Shown here: positions 40,225 through 49,236 of the stretch, one piece after another
Numbering within the stretch: the stretch's first letter is position 1
Layout of the letters: every line of letters begins with the position of its first letter
Assembly: GCA_002840245.1 (NCBI GenBank)
Contig: PHAA01000001.1
Coordinates: 1 to 64,000, forward strand
Direction of reading: 5' to 3'
Length of the DNA: 64,000 nucleotides
Source of the DNA: Firmicutes bacterium HGW-Firmicutes-15
GTDB lineage: Bacteria > Bacillota > Syntrophomonadia > Syntrophomonadales > Syntrophomonadaceae
Notes under the pieces: generated by a model
The model's input: the letters and a program-made list of their open reading frames with translations, nothing else
Told to the model about the DNA's origin: nothing
Database searches by the model: none
Position numbers and translations under genes: made by a program

Positions 40225-40737
40225 ATGATCCATACTTATCTGCCCATAATTATCAGTTCCGCAACCGTATACCTTTTTATTGTTTTGGCTATACGACTAT
40301 TCGGCAAGAAAGAATTATCCCAGTTATCAGTAGTTGATCTGGTATTTATTCTACTTATCAGTAATGCTGTCCAAAACGCCATGGTAGGCAGTAATTCCAC
40401 CCTTTTTGGTGGATTAGTTGCTGCAACTACATTGTTTGTGGTTAATTACCTGTTGAAAAAAGTACTTTTGCGTTCTCGATTTCTCAACCAATTACTTCAG
40501 GGCAATCCATTGATGCTGGTTTACAATGGTGAAATTATTCAAAAGCATTTAGATCAGTCTCAGATTTCTTTGGAAGAGTTGCAAGCAGCAGTTCGAGAAC
40601 ACGGAGTAGAAACCATTAAAGAGGTAAATCTGGCGATACTGGAAGTTGACGGTAATATCAGCGTTTTATCAGATAATTTCACCAATAAATCAGTAAAGAA
40701 GCGCAAGGCTCATAAGTTTATTAGCAAAAATGGTTAA
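40225..40737 (+). CDS. DUF421/YetF-like membrane protein
   Basis: RLFGKKELSQLSVVDLVFILLISNAVQNAMVG. Confidence 0.88.
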   Translation: MIHTYLPIIISSATVYLFIVLAIRLFGKKELSQLSVVDLVFILLISNAVQNAMVGSNSTLFGGLVAATTLFVVNYLLKKVLLRSRFLNQLLQGNPLMLVYNGEIIQKHLDQSQISLEELQAAVREHGVETIKEVNLAILEVDGNISVLSDNFTNKSVKKRKAHKFISKNG

Positions 40738-40759
40738 AGATGATGGAGTTAGGCTGAGT

Positions 40760-41473
40760 CTATAAACTTAACCTAACTCCATTTATCTTCAACCATTTTT
40801 GCACATCCTTATAATCGGGAAGAATCTCGGCCACTAGATTCCAGAACTCCTTGGAATGGTTGAGGTGAACTAAATGGCACATCTCATGAACTACGATATA
40901 GTCCATTACGGCTACCGGGGCCATAACAATTCTCCAGTTGAAATTCAGGTTGCCTTTGGAACTGCAGCTTCCCCACCTTTTCTTCTGGTCCTTAATCACT
41001 ATTCGGTTGGGCTCCTTCGGAATCTTGTACTGATAATAATTAACTCTTCCCGGTATTATCTCTTTTGCTCTCTGGCGATACCAGCCCCCTAAAGCACTTG
41101 CTAACGTAATTTTATCTATTGTGGGAGTACAGATGCACAATCTTCCCTGCTTAAACTTAACTTCCGGTCTTCCTAAAGAAATATCATGCTCGACTTGCAG
41201 TTGATAATCCTCGCCCAGGTACAGAAATGATTCGCCGTCCGCAAATTCTCTGGGGGTATGCAACTGCTGAACATTTCTAAAATATTCTAGTTTTTTAATA
41301 ATCCAGGGCGCTTTAGCTTGAACTTTTTCCAGAATAATTGCCTGGCCAGTTCTAATCGGTACAATAGCGATAACTTTATCTGGAGCCTCAACAATTATCG
41401 TCATACTCTTACGCTTCCTAAAGATAACCTCAAACTGAACAACAACCGTATCATATCGAAATGCTAATTGCAT
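40760..41473 (-). CDS. SprT/YgjP-like (DUF45) metallopeptidase
   Basis: KRWGSCSSKGNLNFNWRIVMAPVAVMDYIVVHEMCHLVHLNHSKEFWNLV. Confidence 0.92.
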   Translation of the reverse strand: MQLAFRYDTVVVQFEVIFRKRKSMTIIVEAPDKVIAIVPIRTGQAIILEKVQAKAPWIIKKLEYFRNVQQLHTPREFADGESFLYLGEDYQLQVEHDISLGRPEVKFKQGRLCICTPTIDKITLASALGGWYRQRAKEIIPGRVNYYQYKIPKEPNRIVIKDQKKRWGSCSSKGNLNFNWRIVMAPVAVMDYIVVHEMCHLVHLNHSKEFWNLVAEILPDYKDVQKWLKINGVRLSL

Positions 41474-41635
41474 TTATAATCTCCCTTATTATATTACTGC
41501 GTAACATCATTCTGGATACTAATACCCATCGTTCATTTTATTCTCACCTAGCATATATATCAACAGACATATTTCTAGAAACTGCCATTAATTCTAATGA
41601 TCATATCTGAATGCTACTCTCTTCCATATGTGCTG

Positions 41636-41759
41636 AAAAAGGGGCTTTGTGAGCGCTGAAAATGGCAGCGGCAATACCATAAGTACCGGCGAATGGTAAA
41701 TGGCCTTAAAATGGCTTCCTGGAGCGAATACGTCGAAGAGGTGTTCGCCGGCCCTTTTT
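41636..41759. other. Structured intergenic element bounded by an inverted repeat
   Basis: AAAAAGGG...CCCTTTTT termini; internal hairpins CGCTG/CAGCG, ACCAT/ATGGT, GCGAATA/TGTTCGC. Confidence 0.5.
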
Positions 41760-42004
41760 GTATGCTTCTAGTTATGTTTTCGAAGGGAGCAAGTCATTTA
41801 AGGGGGCAACAATGATATAAAAAGACCCCCTTAGTTTAAGGAGGTATATATCCTGTCTATTTTTATTAATGTCCCGTTGTCTTAAATGGTAATTATATGA
41901 TGACCTGGCCTTTGATAAAAAAATCCCCACTTTGGCTTTTCAGATTGCTGGATTTATCGCTATAAGAATAATCCCTAACTATTAATTTGCTTATTGTCTA
42001 AATT

Positions 42005-42103
42005 TGGCGGAAGCGTGTGAGAATCGAACTCACCCGCCGCAGGGTCACTACGGCGCAAACTGGATTTGAAGTCCAGGCGGCCCACCAGGACCGATCCGCC
42101 TCC
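42005..42103 (-). tRNA. selC: tRNA-Sec(TCA)
   Basis: GGAGGCGGATCGGTCCTGGTGGGCCGCCTGGACTTCAAATCCAGTTTGCGCCGTAGTGACCCTGCGGCGGGTGAGTTCGATTCTCACACGCTTCCGCCA; ~99 nt, 6-bp D stem, long variable arm, TCA anticodon. Confidence 0.95.
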
Positions 42104-42120
42104 AGAATATTGCTAACTGA

Positions 42121-42249
42121 TTATATTCCAAGTTTCTCATGGCTGTCAATTATATATAGTCCCCGGAATGGTTTATCTCCTTCTATGGATATTTTCTTGA
42201 GAGCATGAATCGCGCCGCAGTAAACGTCAATCTCTTTTACTTGCAGCAC
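42121..42249 (-). pseudogene. LivF-like ABC-transporter ATPase N-terminal remnant or small ORF (GTG start)
   Basis: Translation MLQVKEIDVYCGAIHALKKISIEGDKPFRGLYIIDSHEKLGI*; first ~23 aa resemble a LivF N-terminus; no Walker A follows. Confidence 0.6.
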
Positions 42250-44189
42250 TAATTTACCACCTCTCCTGTACTCTTTTCACGACTCGGGTTATATTTTACT
42301 CTTATATCTCCGACCCTGCGGGTAAAATGCGTTCTATCATAGTATTCTATCAATGGTAGTGCGTACTTGCGAGAAGTATCAAAAATATCTCTTGCTGTGG
42401 CCAGAGTAAGCTCCTTCTCCCGGGTGAAGTATTCGTTTAATAGGTCTTTCCCTCTTTCTATCGCGGCTATTGAAAAATATATACTTTCGTTTATTTTAAC
42501 TAATTCTCCCTGCTCGGTTAAATAAGCAATGATTTCATTTAAACCTACCTCCGGTAAGTTACAGACTGCACTTATTTCTTCCATGCCTGGGGGGGCAAAT
42601 AGGGCCTCTTTCATAAGACTCCTGATCTTAACAATAAGTTGTTGTTCTTTTTCCCCAAGTGTTGGCCGGTAGCCAGGTAAGCTTACTAAGTTGGTTTTAT
42701 TAATAATCCTTCCCTCGTCTTCAAAATATTTAATCATGGCATTGAATACCCGGGGGGTTATTTTGCTAAACGAACGACTTCTCATGTCCTCTTTGGGATA
42801 ACCTGACCGCAGCGGGTATTTTTCCTGATAACGGCTAATGGTATTGGCAATATGTTCATAAATCAATTCTAACCCCTGACTACTCAGATAATAGCTCCCT
42901 TTCCCACTAATATCCACAATCTTTTCATCTTCTAGCAGCTGATTGATTTCTTCGATAATCGCTTGGTCTGAGCTACCCGTTCTCTTCGCTAGCTCCCCTA
43001 CACTAAGGGGTTCCTGGGTATTCTCCAATTCATGTAATACCACATCATAAAGACTACCTTCTTCTTTTACTGCCAGGTCATTTAAGACTTCTTCCTTAAA
43101 TCTTTTCTGATGAGGAGCATTAGGGTCTATAATGCTCCCCCCACCAATGGTATCAACTGGTGAATAATAGCGTATTACAAAAGGGTCTCCTTTGTAAGCT
43201 ACCACCGGTTTTTCCATAACAATCTGCACATATGCTTCCTCACCAGGGACCAGTTCATCCCGATCAAGAAGTACTACTCTTCCTAATGTCTCGTCGGTTC
43301 CAAGGTGAAACCTGATTCGATTCCAGTTTTTTAGCGTGCGTGAGCTGCTGCCCAAGAGCCTTAATTTTGTATCCACCCGATAGCTGGGGACCAGATATCC
43401 CCGGCTGGCCACCAAATAGCCTCTTTTAATCTCGCTGACCTCTATTCCCTGCAGGTTTACCGCTACCCTTTGCCCAGCAAACGCTGTAGTCACTTTTTCA
43501 TTATGTACATGCAGGGTTCGCACCTTAACCATTTTCTGGGTTGGCATCAATTCCAGGATATCTCCAACATGAATCTGCCCCGACCACAGGGTACCGGTTA
43601 CCACCGTCCCAAAACCCGCTATGGTAAATACCCGATCAATAGGCAAACGAGCCTGTCCCACTATCGGCTTCTCTACCACCGTTGATGCTACTTCCTCAAT
43701 TGTTTGCAGCAATTCAGGAATACCTTCGCCGGTGACCGCTGAAACTGCCACTATCGGACAACCCTTTAATATCGTATCATCAATGTATTCTCTTATCTCG
43801 TCTTCTACTAGCATGAGCCATTCTTCATCTACCATATCCATTTTGGTAATAACTACTATGCCTTTATCAACCCCCAACATTTCAATGATATCCGCATGTT
43901 CGCGAGTTTGTGGCATTACGCCCTCATCAGCCGCGATAGTAAACAAGACCATATCAATTCCAAATGCGCCGGCCAACATATGGCGTATAAAGCGTTCATG
44001 TCCGGGCACATCTACGATAGCAGCCTTTTGTCCCCCCGGCAGGTTGAACGGGGCAAAGCCCAGTTCAATGGATATTCCTCTTTGCTTCTCCTCCTTGAGT
44101 CGATCTGTCTCTATTCCAGTCAGTCTTTTTACCAGAGTAGTCTTACCGTGATCTATATGTCCGGCTGTCCCAATGATAAGCCTCTTCAT
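42249..44189 (-). CDS. selB: Selenocysteine-specific translation elongation factor
   Basis: GTAGHIDHGKTTLVKRLTGIETDRLKEEKQRGISIELGFA; C-terminal winged-helix repeats. Confidence 0.97.
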   Translation of the reverse strand: MKRLIIGTAGHIDHGKTTLVKRLTGIETDRLKEEKQRGISIELGFAPFNLPGGQKAAIVDVPGHERFIRHMLAGAFGIDMVLFTIAADEGVMPQTREHADIIEMLGVDKGIVVITKMDMVDEEWLMLVEDEIREYIDDTILKGCPIVAVSAVTGEGIPELLQTIEEVASTVVEKPIVGQARLPIDRVFTIAGFGTVVTGTLWSGQIHVGDILELMPTQKMVKVRTLHVHNEKVTTAFAGQRVAVNLQGIEVSEIKRGYLVASRGYLVPSYRVDTKLRLLGSSSRTLKNWNRIRFHLGTDETLGRVVLLDRDELVPGEEAYVQIVMEKPVVAYKGDPFVIRYYSPVDTIGGGSIIDPNAPHQKRFKEEVLNDLAVKEEGSLYDVVLHELENTQEPLSVGELAKRTGSSDQAIIEEINQLLEDEKIVDISGKGSYYLSSQGLELIYEHIANTISRYQEKYPLRSGYPKEDMRSRSFSKITPRVFNAMIKYFEDEGRIINKTNLVSLPGYRPTLGEKEQQLIVKIRSLMKEALFAPPGMEEISAVCNLPEVGLNEIIAYLTEQGELVKINESIYFSIAAIERGKDLLNEYFTREKELTLATARDIFDTSRKYALPLIEYYDRTHFTRRVGDIRVKYNPSREKSTGEVVN

Positions 44190-45619
44190 AGCTTTCCTCC
44201 CGGTCCCTGTTCTTCTCCTGCTCTAAGCAGCCCCATTTCTATCAATTCAACCAGGATTCTAGCATCTCCTTCGAGCAAAGTACGCACACTGATAAGCATT
44301 TTGTCTTCTTGTTTGCGGATAAGCAACGCCGGGTTCATTCCCCTTAACTGTTTAGACAGCTTTTCCAGTTGATTGTTTTTGAAGGCTATTTGTACCCCAT
44401 AGCCAGGAATTTTGTGCGTAGGGTAGGCTCCTCCTCCTATCATATCCTCTGTTTTGATAACGCTTATCGCCTCAATTTCCCGCATGGTCCCTTGCTTCGA
44501 ACAAATTTCCGCTCTTAGTTTTTCCGCCTGTTCCTGTAATTCTTCTGGCGAGATGGTGAGCATTTTAAGCACCGGTATATTTTCCAGAGGATTACCACTC
44601 AGATATTCCAATAGCGTTCCTTCCAGAGCTGCTATGATAAGTTTATCCACACGCAGCGCGCGGGTTAGTTGGTTTTTCTTCATGGCAGCAATGTATTTCT
44701 TCTGGCCCACAATAATGCCCGCCTGGGGGCCACCTAGAAGCTTGTCCCCGCTGAAACTAATAATATCCGCACCGCTCTCCACGCTCTCACGAACGGTGGG
44801 CTCATCTTTCAGTCCCCATTCTCGCAGATCTGTCAGTATCCCGCTTCCCAGGTCATGCATAACCGGTATTTTGCGCTCCTGTCCCAATTTAACCAGTTCG
44901 CCCAGCATTACCTCTTCGGTAAATCCTACTATTTTATAGTTGGAGGTATGGGCAGAAAAAAGCAGTGCCGTGTTCTCCGTTATGGCCTCTGCATAATCGG
45001 ATAGATAGGTTTTGTTGGTGGTTCCTACCTCTACCAGACGCGCCCCGCTCTCTTTCATAACCTCGGGAATTCTGAATGCTCCTCCAATTTCAATAAGCTG
45101 TCCACGCGATACAATTACCTCTTTGTTTCGGGCCAAGCTCGTCAGTCCTAGTAGAACGGCCGCAGCATTATTATTAACCACCAAACCTGCCTCTGCGCCA
45201 GTCAGGGTAATCAAGAGCTCTTCCACATGACGATATCTAGAACCTCTTTCTCCGCTTTCCAGATTAATTTCCAAATTGTTATAGTTTCTTCCCATATCGT
45301 TAAGGTAGCCTAGAGCTCGGTTACTCAAAGGAGCTCTCCCTAAGTTAGTATGTAGTACTACTCCTGTTCCATTGATGACCTTTTGCAAGGTTCCTTGGCT
45401 TGCTTTTTCTAACAATATCTCCAAACGATCCATAATCTTTTCGGTCAGATTTTCTTTACTGTAGTCTCCACCGGTCAGACGTAATTCCTGCCTGCTCTCC
45501 TCAACCGCCTGCCTTAAGATTCTCATAATGAAGTCCCGATTATATAGTTTCAGCAAATCTTCGATTCGCGGCAGCGCTAGTATTTCATCTATTGCGGGAA
45601 TATTTCTGAGATTCATCAC
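44186..45619 (-). CDS. selA: L-seryl-tRNA(Sec) selenium transferase
   Basis: VINGTGVVLHTNLGRAPLS, IISFSGDKLLGGPQAGIIVG. Confidence 0.97.
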   Translation of the reverse strand: MMNLRNIPAIDEILALPRIEDLLKLYNRDFIMRILRQAVEESRQELRLTGGDYSKENLTEKIMDRLEILLEKASQGTLQKVINGTGVVLHTNLGRAPLSNRALGYLNDMGRNYNNLEINLESGERGSRYRHVEELLITLTGAEAGLVVNNNAAAVLLGLTSLARNKEVIVSRGQLIEIGGAFRIPEVMKESGARLVEVGTTNKTYLSDYAEAITENTALLFSAHTSNYKIVGFTEEVMLGELVKLGQERKIPVMHDLGSGILTDLREWGLKDEPTVRESVESGADIISFSGDKLLGGPQAGIIVGQKKYIAAMKKNQLTRALRVDKLIIAALEGTLLEYLSGNPLENIPVLKMLTISPEELQEQAEKLRAEICSKQGTMREIEAISVIKTEDMIGGGAYPTHKIPGYGVQIAFKNNQLEKLSKQLRGMNPALLIRKQEDKMLISVRTLLEGDARILVELIEMGLLRAGEEQGPGGKL

Positions 45620-45660
45620 CTTAGACCTCCTTGCCCCTGCTAAATAATTGGATTATTATA

Positions 45661-45820
45661 GGGACGATCAAGAAATAAACTAGTCATTTACTCCGGTCTT
45701 TTTCACGCTATACTTCGTTGTCAAAGCTTGGAATACGTTCAGTATGACTGCGCTTTGACGCCTTGTCTAGCGCGAAAAATCCTCGGAGTATTCTGCCTTA
45801 TTTATTCCTTGATCGCCCCC
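45661..45820. repeat. Dispersed ~160-bp palindromic repeat, copy 2
   Basis: GGGACGATCAAG...CTTGATCGCCCCC termini; near-identical core to 28946-29104. Confidence 0.85.
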
Positions 45821-46880
45821 TATAGTATAACTCTCCTCCCATTTCTTTTACAGCCCTATATAGTAATGCGGCTATGATTGATACCCCTAAGACTCCAAAA
45901 AGGGGGTATATTTTGGTAACCAAACTGGAAAAGCTCTGCATGGACAGTGGCAATGCCATTGTCATACATAAAACTAGGCATACGCCATAGCTCAATCCTG
46001 TGAATCGGGAAAAACGTTGAGCAAAGCCGTAAGCATTGGCAATTGCGGTTGTAAGAATCCCCAACCAAAGAACCAGCGTATATATGTGTTTGGCTGTTAG
46101 GCTTATGTGGCCTGCAACGTACAACATTGGCACTTCATAATGTAATACGGTTGGCAGGAATTTACTTAAAGAGAGATAATTCATAATGACCAAGACTCCC
46201 AGAATCAGCCCGCCCAAGGCTGCGCCAACAATTCCGTTGCGCCTGTTAGTAATGGTCTGATACTCGGTCAATACCACCATGGCCAAGGCAAAATTATAGG
46301 CAACATACAATATGCTGGCCAGCATCCAATTCCAGGCTTCCTCGACGCCCAGGGAGACGGTATAGGCTTCCAGGTGACTCCCTTCTACAAAGAAGGCGGC
46401 ATACCCTGATATAATTAATAATAGGACTATTTTAACCGGTACCAGTATATTATATGAAAGGATTAGTCCCTTTTTCCCGGCTACCAGCAGAATTACAATC
46501 AAACCATAGGCTAGGAAAACACCCAGGTTCTTTGAGAGGTATAGGTGTTCATAAAATACTGCTCCACTTGCCGATAACATGGTGCTGATACCCAGGAATA
46601 GAAAGATCGCCAGCAGGAAGTCAACTACCCTGCCCATCTTATGGCCCAACAAATATCCCAGCATATCCTGGTAATTAGCTACTCTTTGCCTATGAGCCAA
46701 ATACAGCAACAACCCCCCGCAGGCAGCGAAAAGAATGGTCGCCATTAATGCCCCTTTTATCCCGTAGCTTCCGTATGTTACAAAAAACTGTACTATTTCC
46801 TGTCCCGAGGCAAAACCCGCCCCTATAACTGCTCCCAGGTATCCCATAATTAGCATTAATCGATATTTTATTCTATCCAC
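45798..46880 (-). CDS. YkvI family membrane protein
   Basis: MGYLGAVIGAGFASGQEIVQFFVTYGSYGIKG; 10+ TM; 3' end overlaps the repeat. Confidence 0.85.
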   Translation of the reverse strand: MDRIKYRLMLIMGYLGAVIGAGFASGQEIVQFFVTYGSYGIKGALMATILFAACGGLLLYLAHRQRVANYQDMLGYLLGHKMGRVVDFLLAIFLFLGISTMLSASGAVFYEHLYLSKNLGVFLAYGLIVILLVAGKKGLILSYNILVPVKIVLLLIISGYAAFFVEGSHLEAYTVSLGVEEAWNWMLASILYVAYNFALAMVVLTEYQTITNRRNGIVGAALGGLILGVLVIMNYLSLSKFLPTVLHYEVPMLYVAGHISLTAKHIYTLVLWLGILTTAIANAYGFAQRFSRFTGLSYGVCLVLCMTMALPLSMQSFSSLVTKIYPLFGVLGVSIIAALLYRAVKEMGGELYYRGRSRNK

Positions 46881-46995
46881 CCCACCTCAAAAACTACACT
46901 TCCTTAATAAATATTCGCCCCGGTCAGAAATACCGCATAAAAATTTTCCCAGTGGCAACAATAATGGTAAATATTTATATTCGGGAGGATATTGG

Positions 46996-47631
46996 ATGGA
47001 TATTTCTATCGTCAAGAAAGCTGGCGAAAAGTTCTCCTATCATTATGAAGACCCAACTTGTTTGAATCGTCTGGAAAATGGGATTTATAAGCTTATGACA
47101 GACATGAATTTCGGCTTTAAGCGGGATATTGTTTATCTTTGTATCGGAACGGATCGAGCTACTGGTGATTGCCTGGGCCCCCTGGTAGGTACCCGCCTGC
47201 AAGCAATGATCCCAACGATCAATCTATTTGGAACCTTAGAAAAACCTTCTCACGCCGCCAACCTAGATAGCGTTCTGGAAGAAATTGCTCTCCAGCACAA
47301 AAATCCACTAGTAGTTGCCGTGGATGCCAGCCTAGGTAACACCGATCGCATCGGTTATATCAATATCAAACCAGGTGGACTAAAACCAGGAACTGCTTTG
47401 AAAAAAGTGCTTCCCGAGGTAGGAGATTTTCATATATCTGCCGTGGTTAATGTGGGAGGCTTCCTAGAACAGATGGTTTTGCAAAATACCCGTCTCTATG
47501 TAGTCTATAAAATGGCTGATTTAATCGCCCGAAGCCTATATCTTGCGCATTTGCAATATGACAGCGATAGAAGTCGTTACTTGGCTCTTGCCAATAATTG
47601 GAAACCGGCGTCTTCGTCTATCGCAACTTAG
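46996..47631 (+). CDS. yyaC: YyaC family (DUF1256) sporulation protein
   Basis: VYLCIGTDRATGDCLGPLVGTRL, VAVDASLGNTDRIGYINIKPGGLKPG. Confidence 0.92.
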   Translation: MDISIVKKAGEKFSYHYEDPTCLNRLENGIYKLMTDMNFGFKRDIVYLCIGTDRATGDCLGPLVGTRLQAMIPTINLFGTLEKPSHAANLDSVLEEIALQHKNPLVVAVDASLGNTDRIGYINIKPGGLKPGTALKKVLPEVGDFHISAVVNVGGFLEQMVLQNTRLYVVYKMADLIARSLYLAHLQYDSDRSRYLALANNWKPASSSIAT

Positions 47632-47659
47632 GAGCTTTCTCTTCTTTTACAGACAGAAA

Positions 47660-47708
47660 AGGGTCTCCTGACACGATTTAACCTATCAGGAGACCCCTCT
47701 TTTTTGTT
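47660..47708. terminator. Terminator between yyaC and bactofilin genes
   Basis: GGGTCTCCTGA...TCAGGAGACCCCTCTTTTTT. Confidence 0.8.
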
Positions 47709-47735
47709 CCGTCACATTTTTCCGCCTGTTCGTGC

Positions 47736-48134
47736 TCAGGCTTTCTTTTTTTCCCAGCTTTTTACTGCTTCGCTTTCGGCTTTGTTCCCGGACATTTTGC
47801 TGTTTCCGTCCAAAATACCACCTTCTTCGATGGTAAAAACACTACACTGTACGTCTCCCTTTATCTTCCCGGTGCTGGCAATTTCTAATTTCCCGCTCGC
47901 CACTAAATTACCCTCCAGCTTTCCGGCCAGGATTATGTTTACCGCCTTTACCTCTCCTTTTAGTATGCCACTTGCTCCAATAATCAGATCGCCCTGTACA
48001 TCCATACCTCCGTCTATGCTTCCATCCAGCCGCAGCGACCCTTTTGACTGAATCTGCCCTCTAATCACCACTCCTTCAGCAATAAAACTTTTTATATTAT
48101 CATTACGCTGATCTTTCTTCCACATACCCAGCAC
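47736..48134 (-). CDS. Bactofilin family polymer-forming protein
   Basis: FIAEGVVIRGQIQSKGSLRLDGSIDGGMDVQGDLIIGASGILKGEVKAVNIILAGKLEGN. Confidence 0.92.
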   Translation of the reverse strand: MLGMWKKDQRNDNIKSFIAEGVVIRGQIQSKGSLRLDGSIDGGMDVQGDLIIGASGILKGEVKAVNIILAGKLEGNLVASGKLEIASTGKIKGDVQCSVFTIEEGGILDGNSKMSGNKAESEAVKSWEKKKA

Positions 48135-48178
48135 TCCTATTCGAATAAATTCCAGTTCACATACTCTCTTTGTTTGTC

Positions 48179-49099
48179 TCAGGGCAAGTAAATCATCGGG
48201 TCCAAGAGTTGCCCTTTTTTCTCGATAGAAAAATGCAAGTGTGGCCCGGTACTCATCCCAGTTGTCCCCACCCGAGCAATCACGTCACCCTTTTTCACCT
48301 TATCACCCTTATTAACTAATAACGCAGAGGTATGACCATATTTGCTTTCTAATCCGTTGCCATGTTTAATGACTACTGCCTTACCGTAAACCGCCATCCA
48401 GCCCGAATATACAACTTCACCATCTGCAGCTGCTACTATGTCGGTGCCCACCGAGCTTTTAATATCAATGCCTTCGTGAAAGGTCTCCTGTCTACTCCAA
48501 GGCGATTTACGCACACCATAGTCGGAGCTTATCTCCCCATTTACCGGCCATTGGTTGGGAAGCGCTCTGAAATAAGCCTGATCATTTTTTACCTGAGCTA
48601 ACATATCATCCAGCTCTTTCTCTTCCCGAGCAAGATTGGTTTTAATGTCCTGAATCAGAATAAAAGACTTGGCTTCTTCATTTTCCCCAATCTCCCGATC
48701 CTCTCCCCCCTGTCCTCCTCGCGAAGGATTGGGATTGTCGATAGTTTGCTGCTCAACACCCATAAGCTTTTTAATTTCCTGTTGTTTACGCTCCACCTCT
48801 TCCTGCTGAATTTTCATTTCATTTATCTCTTGGTTCATTTGTTTAATTGTTGATGCTTTCTCCTGGCTTTCCTGTTTAATGCTTTGCACGTTCCTTATGT
48901 CATTTAGCCCTATTAGGTGTGAATAAGCCAAGATAAAGAAGACTAGAACGAAACCAGCCACAATTCCCAACGTTCCGGCGATCCTTCTCCTGGTCATACT
49001 GTAGTTGAAAGGTTTATTATTAATGTCCGGTATAATCATAAACGTAACCGGCAGGCTCTTTTTTCTTTTTTTATTATTAAATTTCATTGTCATCCTCAT
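48179..49099 (-). CDS. M23 family peptidase with N-terminal TM and coiled coil
   Basis: HEGIDIKSSVGTDIVAAADGEVVYSGW ... GMSTGPHLHFSIEKKGQLLDPMIYL. Confidence 0.92.
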   Translation of the reverse strand: MRMTMKFNNKKRKKSLPVTFMIIPDINNKPFNYSMTRRRIAGTLGIVAGFVLVFFILAYSHLIGLNDIRNVQSIKQESQEKASTIKQMNQEINEMKIQQEEVERKQQEIKKLMGVEQQTIDNPNPSRGGQGGEDREIGENEEAKSFILIQDIKTNLAREEKELDDMLAQVKNDQAYFRALPNQWPVNGEISSDYGVRKSPWSRQETFHEGIDIKSSVGTDIVAAADGEVVYSGWMAVYGKAVVIKHGNGLESKYGHTSALLVNKGDKVKKGDVIARVGTTGMSTGPHLHFSIEKKGQLLDPMIYLP

Positions 49100-49236
49100 C
49101 CCTAATTGTTGTAGTATAATGGATGAAATTCAGCCCTTAGTCTACGAGTTATCTTGTGTTTGTAATAATAACAAGATTTAAACGCTTTGTAAAACTTCAA
49201 CTAGTCATTAAAATCTGTCGGTTTGTGGAGGTATTT

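Noticed and set aside
42017-42208. 63-aa plus-strand ORF
   Set aside because: Overlaps tRNA-Sec and the LivF-like remnant on the opposite strand; not a credible protein.
43621-44372. Long plus-strand ORFs (176 aa, 158 aa) opposite selB/selA
   Set aside because: Antisense shadow ORFs of well-supported genes; Ser/Thr/Pro-rich composition without family resemblance.
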